From a virus, in IMG/VR virus record IMGVR_UViG_3300030119_000062, positions 1-48,953 of that record: a stretch of DNA of 48,953 nt; one strand, given 5' to 3'. The notes below the pieces were generated by a model, which was not told the DNA's origin, did no database searches, and saw only the letters and a list, made by a program, of their open reading frames with translations. The translations under genes and the position numbers were made by a program. Below, in pieces: positions 14,018-22,395 of this stretch (positions are counted from its first letter, which is position 1; every line of letters starts with the position of its first letter).

Positions 14018-14101
14018 AGGGCAAGCGGTAGTGTCCTTATCCAAAAACAATAGCTATCCTAGTCTATAGTGCATATTAGTTATTGTTATCTACCGCACCC
14101 T
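14018..14101 (+). ncRNA. Candidate structured RNA between early operons
   Basis: Nested pairings cover this segment: outer AGGG/CCCT (14018-14021 with 14098-14101) continuing as GCGGTAG/CTACCGC (14025-14031 with 14090-14096), then AACAATA/TATTGTT (14046-14052 with 14081-14087), then CTAT/ATAG (14054-14057 with 14066-14069). The order is fully nested, giving one long irregular arm. It lies in the 129-bp gap before the exported-protein gene, either as an untranslated leader or a small RNA. No family recognised. Confidence 0.45.
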
Positions 14102-14130
14102 TCTATTAATTAATCAAAGGAGTACAGGAT

Positions 14131-14427
14131 ATGAATAAAAGTTCGGGTAATGGTATACAGGTTTTACTACTAATTACTTGTAGTATACTGTCAAGTAATG
14201 TATCATCTCACAATCATATTGATAAAGAAGTTTATGATAGAGCAACTGGCAAGTATTACGAGGTTGAGTATGCAGGTGATGGGTTCTATCAATTCTACGA
14301 CCATACAGATCAGTCTTATAGGTACTATAGACCTGATAGTAAACAGGAGTATGGAAAGGTAGAAGAGATTAGGGTGTATGACTCTAATGAAAAAGTATTT
14401 AAAACATACGAGGTGGAGAAGAAATGA
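14131..14427 (+). CDS. Exported early protein (98 aa)
   Basis: The N-terminus (basic start, then GIQVLLLITCSILSSNVSS) is a signal peptide. LITC is a poor lipobox because Thr precedes Cys, so cleavage near VSS-HN is as likely. The mature part is Tyr-rich and beta-like (YEVEYAGDGFYQFYDHTDQSYRYYRPD). A periplasmic or envelope location suggests superinfection exclusion or envelope modification, which is inference. AAAGGAG precedes the ATG. The signal-peptide codons contain the CTGTCAAGTAATGTA DNA motif and an 8-bp inverted repeat. Coupled by ATGA to the next gene. Confidence 0.7.
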   Translation: MNKSSGNGIQVLLLITCSILSSNVSSHNHIDKEVYDRATGKYYEVEYAGDGFYQFYDHTDQSYRYYRPDSKQEYGKVEEIRVYDSNEKVFKTYEVEKK

Positions 14428-14702
14428 CAGGGAAATATTATAAAACTAAAAGAGATATTCCCCCTACTGCACCATCACAATCTGATCTTTTTGGATCAGT
14501 AGATACAGACCACATACCTAAAAAGATGTGGGAAAAGTTTATAAGTAGTAAGTTTTATGGAGATATGTATAAAGATAAATCAGGCTATATAACTAAGGAG
14601 GTGGACGACAAACATATATCAGTAATGTTTTTAACCAATGATGGACTTAGAACATACACTAAGTTTAGAGATGAACAAATGAAGGAGACAATATGGAAAT
14701 AA
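14424..14702 (+). CDS. Early protein of unknown function (92 aa)
   Basis: A 92-aa, Lys/Asp/Tyr-rich soluble protein starting MTGKYYKTKRDIPPTAPSQS. It overlaps its neighbours on both sides (4 and 10 nt), so it is part of a tight operon with the exported protein. Charged beta/alpha mixture with SKFYGDMYKDKSGYITKEVD. No motif recognised. Confidence 0.65.
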   Translation: MTGKYYKTKRDIPPTAPSQSDLFGSVDTDHIPKKMWEKFISSKFYGDMYKDKSGYITKEVDDKHISVMFLTNDGLRTYTKFRDEQMKETIWK

Positions 14703-15034
14703 AAATAGTTAAAAATGCTCCTATTAATGATCTACCAAGTGTAGCTAAAGATTTAGAAAATATGCTGGTAGTATTATTTAATGAGAGCAATATAAAAGAT
14801 GATGCAATCTTTTTAGATAAAGAAAGAGTCTTTAAAAATAGACAGCACGATAATCCTTTTCCAAGTCCATTAGATATTAGTCTTGCAACTAATGCTATTA
14901 GGAGTAATTGTGTTCGATTTGCTAGAAAGATTACTACTGATCACTCAATTTCTATAAGTAAAGTACTTGATAAAGAGAAAAACTTTACAGGGCTTTACAT
15001 TAAATTTAAAAGCAAAAACTTAGGAGACAAATAA
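14693..15034 (+). CDS. Early protein of unknown function (113 aa)
   Basis: A 113-aa basic/mixed protein starting MEIKIVKNAPINDLPS. GAAGGAG stands before the ATG within the previous gene. Helical segments alternate with basic patches (NCVRFARKITTDHS, YIKFKSKNL). Coupled by TAATG to the DUF932 gene, suggesting related function or matched dose. Not recognised. Confidence 0.65.
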   Translation: MEIKIVKNAPINDLPSVAKDLENMLVVLFNESNIKDDAIFLDKERVFKNRQHDNPFPSPLDISLATNAIRSNCVRFARKITTDHSISISKVLDKEKNFTGLYIKFKSKNLGDK

Positions 15035-16032
15035 TGAGTAGTATTATTCTTGATTTTCCAAACAAAACTACAACTATTTCTTTGGATCGTAATGATCCAT
15101 TCCCTACTGGCTATGGCGATGCTGACTTTGATGTGGCAAGAAGCCCTCTAACTTATTTAGATACTGAGTATGAAACTCACTATTCCAATAAGCACGTTCT
15201 TTATAGAACTGATAATGGAGCTGAGTTAGGGATACATGGCAGAAACTACACAACTGATCTCAGGCAGCTTAACTATCGGACTATGATTGATAATCAACGT
15301 GAGGTTATTCGCTCCTCTGGTCTTAATCTAGATGGTTTAGAAGAAGTTATTTCGGTAGGCGGTAATGGTGAGAAGTGTTTTGTTAAGCATACGCTCCCCA
15401 ATGAGATAATGAAGACTCCAGGTGGAGATACAGCTTGCCTTACCTTCTTAGGACTCAGCTCCTTAAATGGTATCTGGCCTGTTAGTTTATCTTGTGGAGC
15501 TAATCAGTCAGCTTGTCAGAACAATCAGATCTTTGTATCTGGAGCATCAATGCTTTACAAGCACCGACACAACCAAAGACTTGATATAGATAAAGGTTAT
15601 AAGCTTATAGCTGGCTCTATAGATATATTTAGTCAAGAGGTTGACCTGTGGCACAAGTGGTCTAATACACCCATTACAGATGCTGAAGCTTTTCTTATGT
15701 TCGCTAAAGCAGCAAACTGTAAATATGTAGCCGACTACAGAAATGAACATGGGTTTGCAGGTATTGTACCTAGCCAGCTAACTTTAGAGGCTCCTGTATA
15801 TAGTAATACAGCTCTAATGTATATGTTTGAAAAAACATGGCTTACCCGTTACAAGCCTGTATTAGGATCTAATTATTGGGCTGCTTACAATACTCTTACT
15901 GATTGGTCATCTCATGGCCCTCAATCTAAAAAGGGTAAGCAGGTTGAAGCTAATAATATGGCTAACCTTAGAAATGACAGATCCAATAAAGTAATAGAAG
16001 TTGTTAAGAATACATTTTCATTAGCAGCTTAA
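15034..16032 (+). CDS. DUF932-family protein
   Basis: A 332-aa protein with the layout of the DUF932/phage-plasmid-like family: an early 'YRTDNGAELGIHGRNY' segment, a central beta-rich part (SLSCGANQSACQNNQIFVSG), then helices (ITDAEAFLMFAKAANC) and a C-terminal segment TLTDWSSHG. The family is common on phages and plasmids, often near recombination or replication genes; its reaction is not known. The gene closes the early operon with a strong terminator 11 nt after its stop. Soluble, no signal sequence. Confidence 0.75.
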   Translation: MSSIILDFPNKTTTISLDRNDPFPTGYGDADFDVARSPLTYLDTEYETHYSNKHVLYRTDNGAELGIHGRNYTTDLRQLNYRTMIDNQREVIRSSGLNLDGLEEVISVGGNGEKCFVKHTLPNEIMKTPGGDTACLTFLGLSSLNGIWPVSLSCGANQSACQNNQIFVSGASMLYKHRHNQRLDIDKGYKLIAGSIDIFSQEVDLWHKWSNTPITDAEAFLMFAKAANCKYVADYRNEHGFAGIVPSQLTLEAPVYSNTALMYMFEKTWLTRYKPVLGSNYWAAYNTLTDWSSHGPQSKKGKQVEANNMANLRNDRSNKVIEVVKNTFSLAA

Positions 16033-16042
16033 TCCCCCTATT

Positions 16043-16075
16043 CCCCCTCTGCAGTTTGGAGGGGGTTTCTTTTTT
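16043..16075 (+). terminator. Rho-independent terminator closing the early operon
   Basis: CCCCCTC (16043-16049) and GAGGGGG (16059-16065) form a 7-bp G+C stem followed by TTTCTTTTTT. A strong intrinsic terminator directly after the DUF932 gene, separating early genes from the replication block. Confidence 0.9.
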
Positions 16076-16089
16076 AACAAGGAGCAATT

Positions 16090-16434
16090 ATGAAAGCACA
16101 GTTAGATGCTGTAATGGACTTTCCTCAGAATGAGAAGATAACGATAGAGTTATTAGATCAGAAAGAGATATGGGTTCACATGTTTTGGACACTACAAACA
16201 GACATTCCAAATGATACTGTTAAGATGTCCTTTTATAATTATGTGTTAACCCACCCTACTGTAAAGAAACATAATAGAAAGTTTGGAGATAGTAATGAAC
16301 TAAGCTTTCCTAACAGTAACTTTAAACCTAAGAAATCTTTAAAGAACTTTAAAGATGATACTCAAGAGATCAGTTTTAGCACGATTTTCGAGATGTTTCC
16401 AGCTTTCTTAGAAGATAAATTTAACAGATCATAA
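16090..16434 (+). CDS. Unknown protein ahead of the replication block (114 aa)
   Basis: A 114-aa soluble protein (MKAQLDAVMDFPQNEKITIE) with AAGGAG before its ATG. It stands alone between the strong terminator and the replication promoter, so it is either read by read-through or has an unseen promoter. The C-terminal half is basic then hydrophobic (NSNFKPKKSLKNFKDD, TIFEMFPAFLEDKF). No domain recognised. Confidence 0.7.
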   Translation: MKAQLDAVMDFPQNEKITIELLDQKEIWVHMFWTLQTDIPNDTVKMSFYNYVLTHPTVKKHNRKFGDSNELSFPNSNFKPKKSLKNFKDDTQEISFSTIFEMFPAFLEDKFNRS

Positions 16435-16439
16435 ACTAC

Positions 16440-16469
16440 TTGACAGCTCTAGTTACTGTACAGTATTCT
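16440..16469 (+). promoter_or_regulatory. Sigma70-like promoter for the replication genes
   Basis: TTGACA (16440-16445), 18-bp spacer, TATTCT (16464-16469). The upstream context AAACTACTTGACA matches 13 of 13 bases with 9932-9944. It would give the SSB transcript a leader of roughly 70 nt. Confidence 0.55.
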
Positions 16470-16547
16470 AGAGCTTCTATCTGGGAGCTTCCTTATATGC
16501 CTTTGTATAAAGAAGCTCCTACTAACCCAAAAGAAAGGAGCATTAAT

Positions 16548-17006
16548 ATGCCAAATGATAAGGCAAAAAAACCTGTATATGGATTTGTTGAAGGTCTAAC
16601 TATGTGGGCTTCTATTGCAAATCCTAATACTAAGTTTGAACCTGTATACTCAGTTAATCTTGTAGTCAGCGAAGAGAAAGCAAAAGAGTTTACTGATAGA
16701 GGATTTGGTTCTTCTGTTGTTAAACACAAGCCTGTATCTTGGGGTGATGAATCAGAGCAGCCTACCTTGATTATAAAGCGTAAAGTTCAAGGGCCAGGAT
16801 TTACAAGAGAAGCACCTAAGTTAATAAGCAATGAAAGAGATGAAGATACAGGTAATTGGAAACCTCTTAATTGTAATGTAGGTAATGGCTCTAAAGTTAG
16901 AGTTAAATACAAAGAATGGACTTCTGGTGATAATAAAGGACTAGAACTCATAGCTGTTCAAGTTCTTGACCTAGTAGAATACGAAACCGATGATGATGAC
17001 TTTTAA
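16548..17006 (+). CDS. ssb: Single-stranded DNA-binding protein (T7 gp2.5-like)
   Basis: A 152-aa protein that coats single-stranded DNA and recruits the replisome. The start at 16548 follows AAGGAG and leaves out upstream in-frame codons that overlap the promoter. The body is an OB-fold-like mix (VYSVNLVVSEEKA, GNGSKVRVKYKEW), and the acidic C-terminus ends in Phe (EYETDDDDF). That acidic tail with terminal Phe is the gp2.5 signature for contact with polymerase and helicase. The primase-helicase and polymerase genes follow. Confidence 0.88.
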   Translation: MPNDKAKKPVYGFVEGLTMWASIANPNTKFEPVYSVNLVVSEEKAKEFTDRGFGSSVVKHKPVSWGDESEQPTLIIKRKVQGPGFTREAPKLISNERDEDTGNWKPLNCNVGNGSKVRVKYKEWTSGDNKGLELIAVQVLDLVEYETDDDDF

Positions 17007-17015
17007 GGAGAGAGT

Positions 17016-17258
17016 ATGGAAAATAAAGAGACTTTAACTATTGGAGATAAGACTTATGTTGTAGCTAAAATGCCACCTGCAGCACAGGTTCTTTGGCCTA
17101 AAGTAGTTGAACATCAAAACAAATTACTTGTACTACAAAATGAGTTTGATTCTCTTAGTAGAGCTAAACTTAGCTATATACAAGAGATTCAACCTCTTCT
17201 TACTGATGATATGTTGGAGGATAAAAAAGAACCAGATTCTGATGAATCTTCCGATTAA
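17016..17258 (+). CDS. Small DUF6447-like protein
   Basis: An 80-aa protein with a short 'ITIGDKTY' N-terminal motif, then a helical segment with Gln/Leu repeats, and an acidic Ser/Asp tail. I recall this N-terminal 'I.GK.Y…L…Q…L….' layout from DUF6447-type small phage proteins between replication genes; function unknown. AAGGAGAGAG precedes the ATG, 9 nt after the SSB stop. The acidic tail could mimic the SSB tail. Confidence 0.6.
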   Translation: MENKETLTIGDKTYVVAKMPPAAQVLWPKVVEHQNKLLVLQNEFDSLSRAKLSYIQEIQPLLTDDMLEDKKEPDSDESSD

Positions 17259-17291
17259 TTATTTATACTTCTAATCCTTGAGGAGTTAATT

Positions 17292-19055
17292 ATGGCGTTT
17301 GTAAAAGAACGATTACCTTGTGTTATGCCTGACTGTGATAGTAGCGATGCAGCAGGACTCAACGAAGATGGATCTTCTTATTGTTTCTCTTGCCAAGGTT
17401 GGGCTAATAATTATGATAACCCAACTAAGTTCAGGAGAAATGGTAAGGATGTAATGGGGCTTGCTGCTAAAGCCCCTGTCCCACCTTCTAAGCCAGTAGA
17501 AAAAGTAACTAATATTAAAACCCAAACACTTAAAAATACTGACTTAGACATATCCAAAGCTTCATTCAATTCATTAAAAGATAGGGGACTATCTGCTGAT
17601 ACTGCTAGATTCTATGGTGTTAAAAGTCTATTGGATTCAGAAGGCAATCCTTTACAACATTGGTATCCCTACTACCAGGACAATGAGATTGTATCTTATA
17701 AAGTTCGCAAGGTTGAAACCAAAGACTTTAGATGGGTACATCTTAAAGATACAGATAATAAGAAGTTATTTGGTCAGCAGTTGTTACAAGGTGGTGGGCC
17801 TATACTTACTATTACTGAAGGTGAGTGTGATGCTATGGCTATCTATCAGATGCAAGGAAGCAAGTATGCTGCAGTATCTGTGAACAATGGCGTACAGTCT
17901 TTGAACGAAATCAAAGCTAATCTTGAGTTTATTGATTCATTTAAAGAAGTATTTATTTGTTATGACAATGAACCTAAAGCAAAAGAAGCTGCTAGAAAGG
18001 TAGCTGATTTGATTGCAGGTAAGGCTAGGATAGTCATACTTCCAGATGAGTACAAAGATGCTAATGAAATGTTACAGGCAGGTAAGGGGGCTGAGTTTAG
18101 CAAAGCTTTCTGGGCGGCTCAAACCTACACACCATCGGGGGTTATCAATCTATCAAATAAGATCTCAAGTCTTAGTACAAGGGAACAGAAGCCCTCTGTA
18201 CCCTATCCTTGGCAGGGACTTAATAAAAAGCTTATTGGTCTGAGACAAGGAGAGTTAGTTACCTTTACAGGTGGTACTGGTCTAGGTAAGTCTTCTGTAG
18301 TAAGAGAGCTAGAGTATCACTTACTTACTAAGACTCAGGACAACATAGGTATTGTTGCGCTAGAGGAGAGCTGGGAGCGTACTGCAGATGGTATCTTATC
18401 TATCGAGGCTAATCAGAGATTATACATTGATGATATACGAGAAGCCTATGGTAAAGATAAATACATAGAGCTATCTAACAAAGTATTAGGTGGTGATAAT
18501 CAAGATAGGTTATGGATACATGCCCACTTTGGAGCTAGTAACTTTGATGAGATCTTATCTAAAATTAATTACATGATTGTAGGATGCAACTGTAAGTGGA
18601 TAGTAGTAGATCATCTACAGATGATTGTGGCTGCATCTGATGATAAGAACGAGCGATCACTCATAGATAAGATTATGACTGAGCTAAGAAAGATAGTAGA
18701 GAAGACAGGTGCAGGACTGTTACTTGTATCTCATCTTAGAAGGCTAGAGGGCAATCAAGGTCATGAGAATGGCGCACAAGTAAACTTATCTCATCTAAGA
18801 GGATCAGGTGGTATAGCTCAGATCTCAGATTGTGTGATTGCATTAGAGCGTAATCAACAGTCTCAGGATGAAGATGAAGCTCAGAAGACTAGGCTTAGAG
18901 TTCTAAAGTCTAGATATACAGGTGAAGTAGGTATTGCTACTCATCTACAATACAATGTAGACTCAGGTAGATTATCTGAGATACTTGACAAAGAAGATGA
19001 TCCTTTTACTGAGTATGAGGAAAGTCAAGATGAGCATGATGATATACCTTGGTAA
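17292..19055 (+). CDS. Primase-helicase (T7 gp4-like)
   Basis: This 587-aa bifunctional enzyme primes lagging strands and unwinds DNA at the fork. Zinc finger cysteines: C10, C15, C31, C34. TOPRIM primase: E176 (TEGECDAM), D180, D225 (YDNE). RecA-like helicase: Walker A GGTGLGKSS at 327-335 and Walker B D440 (WIVVDHLQM). A second in-frame ATG at codon 55 (17454) has AAGGA 4 nt ahead, just after the zinc domain, which could produce a helicase-only form as T7 gp4B. It continues into the polymerase gene with 11 nt between. Confidence 0.95.
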   Translation: MAFVKERLPCVMPDCDSSDAAGLNEDGSSYCFSCQGWANNYDNPTKFRRNGKDVMGLAAKAPVPPSKPVEKVTNIKTQTLKNTDLDISKASFNSLKDRGLSADTARFYGVKSLLDSEGNPLQHWYPYYQDNEIVSYKVRKVETKDFRWVHLKDTDNKKLFGQQLLQGGGPILTITEGECDAMAIYQMQGSKYAAVSVNNGVQSLNEIKANLEFIDSFKEVFICYDNEPKAKEAARKVADLIAGKARIVILPDEYKDANEMLQAGKGAEFSKAFWAAQTYTPSGVINLSNKISSLSTREQKPSVPYPWQGLNKKLIGLRQGELVTFTGGTGLGKSSVVRELEYHLLTKTQDNIGIVALEESWERTADGILSIEANQRLYIDDIREAYGKDKYIELSNKVLGGDNQDRLWIHAHFGASNFDEILSKINYMIVGCNCKWIVVDHLQMIVAASDDKNERSLIDKIMTELRKIVEKTGAGLLLVSHLRRLEGNQGHENGAQVNLSHLRGSGGIAQISDCVIALERNQQSQDEDEAQKTRLRVLKSRYTGEVGIATHLQYNVDSGRLSEILDKEDDPFTEYEESQDEHDDIPW

Positions 19056-19066
19056 AGGTGGAGGCT

Positions 19067-20812
19067 ATGAAGTCGTATGTTTTCGACATAGAAACAGACG
19101 ATATCAAAGCTACTAGAATATGGTGTATATCTTTATTAAATACTGATACAGAAGAACAATTTACTTATGGCCCTTCAGAAATACATGAAGGCCTCAAGAT
19201 GCTAAAAGAAGCAGACAAGTTAATTGGTCACAATATTCTAGGCTTTGATATTCCAGTAGTTAAGAAACTTACTGGCGTTGATCTATATAATAAAAAACTA
19301 GTAGATACTTTAGTATTATCCAGACTGTTTAATCCCATTAGAGAAGAAGGTCATAGCCTTGAAGCCTGGGGATATAAACTCAAATACCCAAAGATAGACT
19401 TTGAGGAATACTCTACCTTCTCTATTAAGATGCTAGAGTATTGTGAAAGAGATGTATCTCTTAACTATAAGATCTATCAGCATCTAAAATCTGAAGGAAA
19501 AAACTTTTCTACTAAGTCTATTGAACTAGAGCATGAGATTGCTGTACTAATAAATAATCAAAGAGATCATGGATTCTTATTTGATTTTCAACATGGTATG
19601 CAGCTACTTTCTAAACTAACTTCTGAGCTAGAAAATAATAAAAACGATATTCAGAAAGACTTCCAAGCTAAGACAGAAGTAATAGAAATATCTCCTAAGT
19701 ACAATTCTAAAGGTACTCTTCTTAAAACTGGTACTACCAAAGATGGAAAAGGTGTTCGATTATCTAATCATGAATTTGCAACTATGAAACAAAATAATAA
19801 GGTTGTTAGATTTAATATCGAAGAATTTAATCCAGGCTCTAGAAAACAAATAGGCATCTACTTACAAGATTTAGGATGGCAGCCAGAAGAGTTTACGCCT
19901 ACAGGCCAGCCAAAAGTAGATGAAGGTATCTTATCTAAGATTGAAGGTATCCCACAAGCTAATCTATTAGCAAACTATTTAATGCTGCAAAAAAGAATAG
20001 CTCAGATTAAAAGTTGGCTAGATGAGTTAGATCCTAAAGATAATAGAGTTAGAGGCTATGTTAATCCTAATGGAACCATTACAGGACGTATGACACATAG
20101 AGGGCCAAACATGGCCCAAGTACCTAGTGTCTCTTCTGTATATGGTTCAGATTGTAGAGCATGTTGGATAGTTCCTAAGAACTATAAGTTAGTAGGAATA
20201 GACGCATCAGGACTTGAGTTAAGAATGTTAGCTCATTATATGAATGATAAGGAGTATACAAATGAAATCATTAATGGAGACATACACACCGCTAATCAAA
20301 AGCTTGCAGGACTTGAATCTAGAGATCAGGCAAAAACTTTCATCTATGCACTCATCTACGGAGCAGGAGATGAAAAACTTGGATCAGTGGCAAAAGGATC
20401 TAAACGAACTGGTAAGAAGCTTAGAGAATCATTTATCGCTAATCTCCCATCATTCAAGCATCTTAGAAATAGAGTTGAAAGAGAAGCTTCAAAAGGAAGA
20501 ATTAAGGGTTTAGATGGCAGGACATTAATAATAAGAAACGAATACAGTGCTTTAAATACATTACTACAAAGTGCAGGATCAATAGTAATGAAAGAAGCAC
20601 TAGTTTGTTTTAGTAAGTTAATATCAAACTTGGATGCTAGTGTAGTAGCTAATGTTCATGATGAGTGGCAAGTAGAAGCATATAAGAACCATGCTGAAGA
20701 AGTAGGAGATCTTGGAGTTAAAGCAATTAGGGAATCAGGAGTAAGGTTATCCTTGAACTGTCCTCTTGATGGAGAATATAAGGTGGGTCTTAATTGGAGT
20801 GAAACGCACTAA
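19067..20812 (+). CDS. Family A DNA polymerase with 3'-5' exonuclease
   Basis: A 581-aa replicative polymerase of the T7 gp5 type. Start at 19067 because GGAGG lies directly upstream; the longer frame overlaps the helicase end. Exonuclease: D7-I-E9, D61 (GHNILGFD), Y125xxxD129. Polymerase: motif A D379ASGLELR, motif B RDQAKTFIY with K423 and Tyr at 427 (the T7 Y526 position), motif C H531-D532-E533. Both activities should be intact. In T7 host thioredoxin clamps the enzyme; whether a comparable thumb loop exists here cannot be judged by eye. Coupled to the exonuclease by TAATG. Confidence 0.95.
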   Translation: MKSYVFDIETDDIKATRIWCISLLNTDTEEQFTYGPSEIHEGLKMLKEADKLIGHNILGFDIPVVKKLTGVDLYNKKLVDTLVLSRLFNPIREEGHSLEAWGYKLKYPKIDFEEYSTFSIKMLEYCERDVSLNYKIYQHLKSEGKNFSTKSIELEHEIAVLINNQRDHGFLFDFQHGMQLLSKLTSELENNKNDIQKDFQAKTEVIEISPKYNSKGTLLKTGTTKDGKGVRLSNHEFATMKQNNKVVRFNIEEFNPGSRKQIGIYLQDLGWQPEEFTPTGQPKVDEGILSKIEGIPQANLLANYLMLQKRIAQIKSWLDELDPKDNRVRGYVNPNGTITGRMTHRGPNMAQVPSVSSVYGSDCRACWIVPKNYKLVGIDASGLELRMLAHYMNDKEYTNEIINGDIHTANQKLAGLESRDQAKTFIYALIYGAGDEKLGSVAKGSKRTGKKLRESFIANLPSFKHLRNRVEREASKGRIKGLDGRTLIIRNEYSALNTLLQSAGSIVMKEALVCFSKLISNLDASVVANVHDEWQVEAYKNHAEEVGDLGVKAIRESGVRLSLNCPLDGEYKVGLNWSETH

Positions 20813-21660
20813 TGAATAATATAATTGAAGATATAAATAAAGCTTTAGAAAGTATATCTCTAGGTAAGGTAGATATATCAGAAGAGTTAATTGAAGAGTT
20901 TGGAGAAGAAGTAAAGCAAGCTTTAAGAGATTGGAGTAAGTCTAAACCACAAACAGGTTTTCAGTTAAGAGTATCTAATATTGGAAAGCCTCTTAGAAAG
21001 CTATGGTTTGAAAAAAGAAAACCAAATCAAAATGAACCTATCTCGCCTTCTCTTAGTCTTAAATTTCTTTATGGTCATATATTAGAAAGTCTAGTTGTAT
21101 TCCTAGTTAAGTTGTCAGGCAATAAAGTAACTGATCAACAAAAAGAAGTACAGATAAATGGTATTAAAGGTCACTTAGATTGCAAGATTAATGGCACAGT
21201 AGTAGATATAAAGTCAGCTTCTAAATTTGCTTTTAATAAATTTAGTAAAGGATTACTTACTGAAGACGATCCATTTGGCTACATCTCTCAACTATCAGCT
21301 TACGAACACGCTGAAAAAACTAATGATAGTTATTTCTTAGTAATAGATAAAGAAAGCGGAGAGCTTTGTACTTATAAACCAGATGACTTTGATAAACCAG
21401 ATGTACCTATGATGGTTGATAGTGTAAAGAATTGGTTAGACGGTGAAATACTTCCTGACAAGTGCTTCCCTACAGAGCCTGAAGGTAAAAAAGGTAATGA
21501 AAAAATTAACAAGAACTGTGGTTACTGTGAGTTTAAAAGAGAGTGCTACAAAGATTCTAATGATGGTAAAGGCCTTAGAGTATTTAACTATGCTAAAGGC
21601 CCACTATTCCTAGCAACAGTTAAATCAGAACCTAAAGTAGAAGAAATATATGAATGGTAA
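20812..21660 (+). CDS. PD-(D/E)XK exonuclease (Cas4/RecB-like)
   Basis: A 282-aa nuclease coupled to polymerase. Core acids in GHLDCKINGTVVDIKSASKF (D…DxK) match a PD-(D/E)XK centre, and the C-terminal NCGYCEFKRECY resembles the Cys cluster that anchors an iron-sulfur centre in Cas4 and AddB-like nucleases. It probably degrades host DNA or resects ends for recombination, the position held by gp6 exonuclease in T7. The first 60 residues are acidic/helical. Metal and cluster residues appear present. Confidence 0.82.
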   Translation: MNNIIEDINKALESISLGKVDISEELIEEFGEEVKQALRDWSKSKPQTGFQLRVSNIGKPLRKLWFEKRKPNQNEPISPSLSLKFLYGHILESLVVFLVKLSGNKVTDQQKEVQINGIKGHLDCKINGTVVDIKSASKFAFNKFSKGLLTEDDPFGYISQLSAYEHAEKTNDSYFLVIDKESGELCTYKPDDFDKPDVPMMVDSVKNWLDGEILPDKCFPTEPEGKKGNEKINKNCGYCEFKRECYKDSNDGKGLRVFNYAKGPLFLATVKSEPKVEEIYEW

Positions 21661-21910
21661 AAAAGCAAAGAAGCTAAGAAGAACAGCTAATTATTTATTA
21701 AAAGCATGGATTGTAAGAAACACCAACAATGATGCAGATATTAATGATCCTATGCTGGCTAACTACTTGCCAAAAGATCCTTACTTTGTAGATAACACTA
21801 CAAGGAAAGCTAATTTCTATACACAAAAATGGGCGGTGAAAAAATTAAAACAGTTAATAAAAGCCAAGCAGCCAATAAATCTAGATCTAAAACTAGAGGA
21901 AATGGTATAG
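21650..21910 (+). CDS. Small basic protein before endonuclease I (86 aa)
   Basis: An 86-aa basic, helical protein (MNGKKAKKLRRTANYLLKAW) with a positive C-terminal helix (KWAVKKLKQLIKAKQ). It overlaps the exonuclease end by 11 nt and the endonuclease gene by 82 nt, so it sits wholly in a dense operon. I recall similar 'MNGKxAKxLRR' short proteins at this place in other marine phages; role unknown. Likely DNA contact from its charge. Confidence 0.65.
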   Translation: MNGKKAKKLRRTANYLLKAWIVRNTNNDADINDPMLANYLPKDPYFVDNTTRKANFYTQKWAVKKLKQLIKAKQPINLDLKLEEMV

Positions 21911-22395
21911 CTTTTAAAAAAGGCTATAGAAAAAAACGAGTGCCTAGACCTAATGATAGATCTAGTGTGGAAGGATATGATTCTAATTGGGAGTATCTTC
22001 TTCATACCAGTATATTAAAAGATTGGAGTATTCACTCTGAAACATTTGATTATACTGTTGATCATAAATATTACCCTGATTTTATTAGGCATATAGATGG
22101 AAAGAAGATCCTACTAGAAGCTAAAGGAAGGTTTTGGGATCATGCTGAGTATAGTAAATATACCTGGATTAAGAAGTATTTATCTGAAGATACTGAGTTA
22201 GTCTTTCTTTTTGCTGAACCTACAGCTCCTATGCCTCAAGCTAAAAGACGTAAAGATGGAACCAAGCGTACTCATTCTGAGTGGGCTGAAGCTAATGGGT
22301 TTAGATGGTTTAGTTCTCATAGTATCCCTAAAGAGTGGATAGACGAAACTTCTCAGTTAGAAGAAGATCCTGAAAGAATATTGGAGGTAGAATGA
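21829..22395 (+). CDS. Endonuclease I-like Holliday junction resolvase (T7 gp3-like)
   Basis: A 188-aa nuclease. After a 50-residue Lys/Arg/Ser-rich N-terminus comes the T7 endonuclease I pattern: SNWEYLL (Glu), HKYYPDFIR (Asp), KKILLEAKGRFW (Glu-x-Lys). These four groups form the metal centre that cuts branched DNA, so the enzyme resolves junctions and debranches concatemers. The ATG lies 82 nt inside the preceding gene, an unusually long overlap; no better start is seen. Stop overlaps the next gene by 4 nt. Confidence 0.88.
   Translation: MGGEKIKTVNKSQAANKSRSKTRGNGIAFKKGYRKKRVPRPNDRSSVEGYDSNWEYLLHTSILKDWSIHSETFDYTVDHKYYPDFIRHIDGKKILLEAKGRFWDHAEYSKYTWIKKYLSEDTELVFLFAEPTAPMPQAKRRKDGTKRTHSEWAEANGFRWFSSHSIPKEWIDETSQLEEDPERILEVE

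Noticed and set aside
16440-16547. N-terminal extension of SSB
   Set aside because: It overlaps the promoter TTGACA-N18-TATTCT, and AAGGAG lies right before the ATG at 16548.
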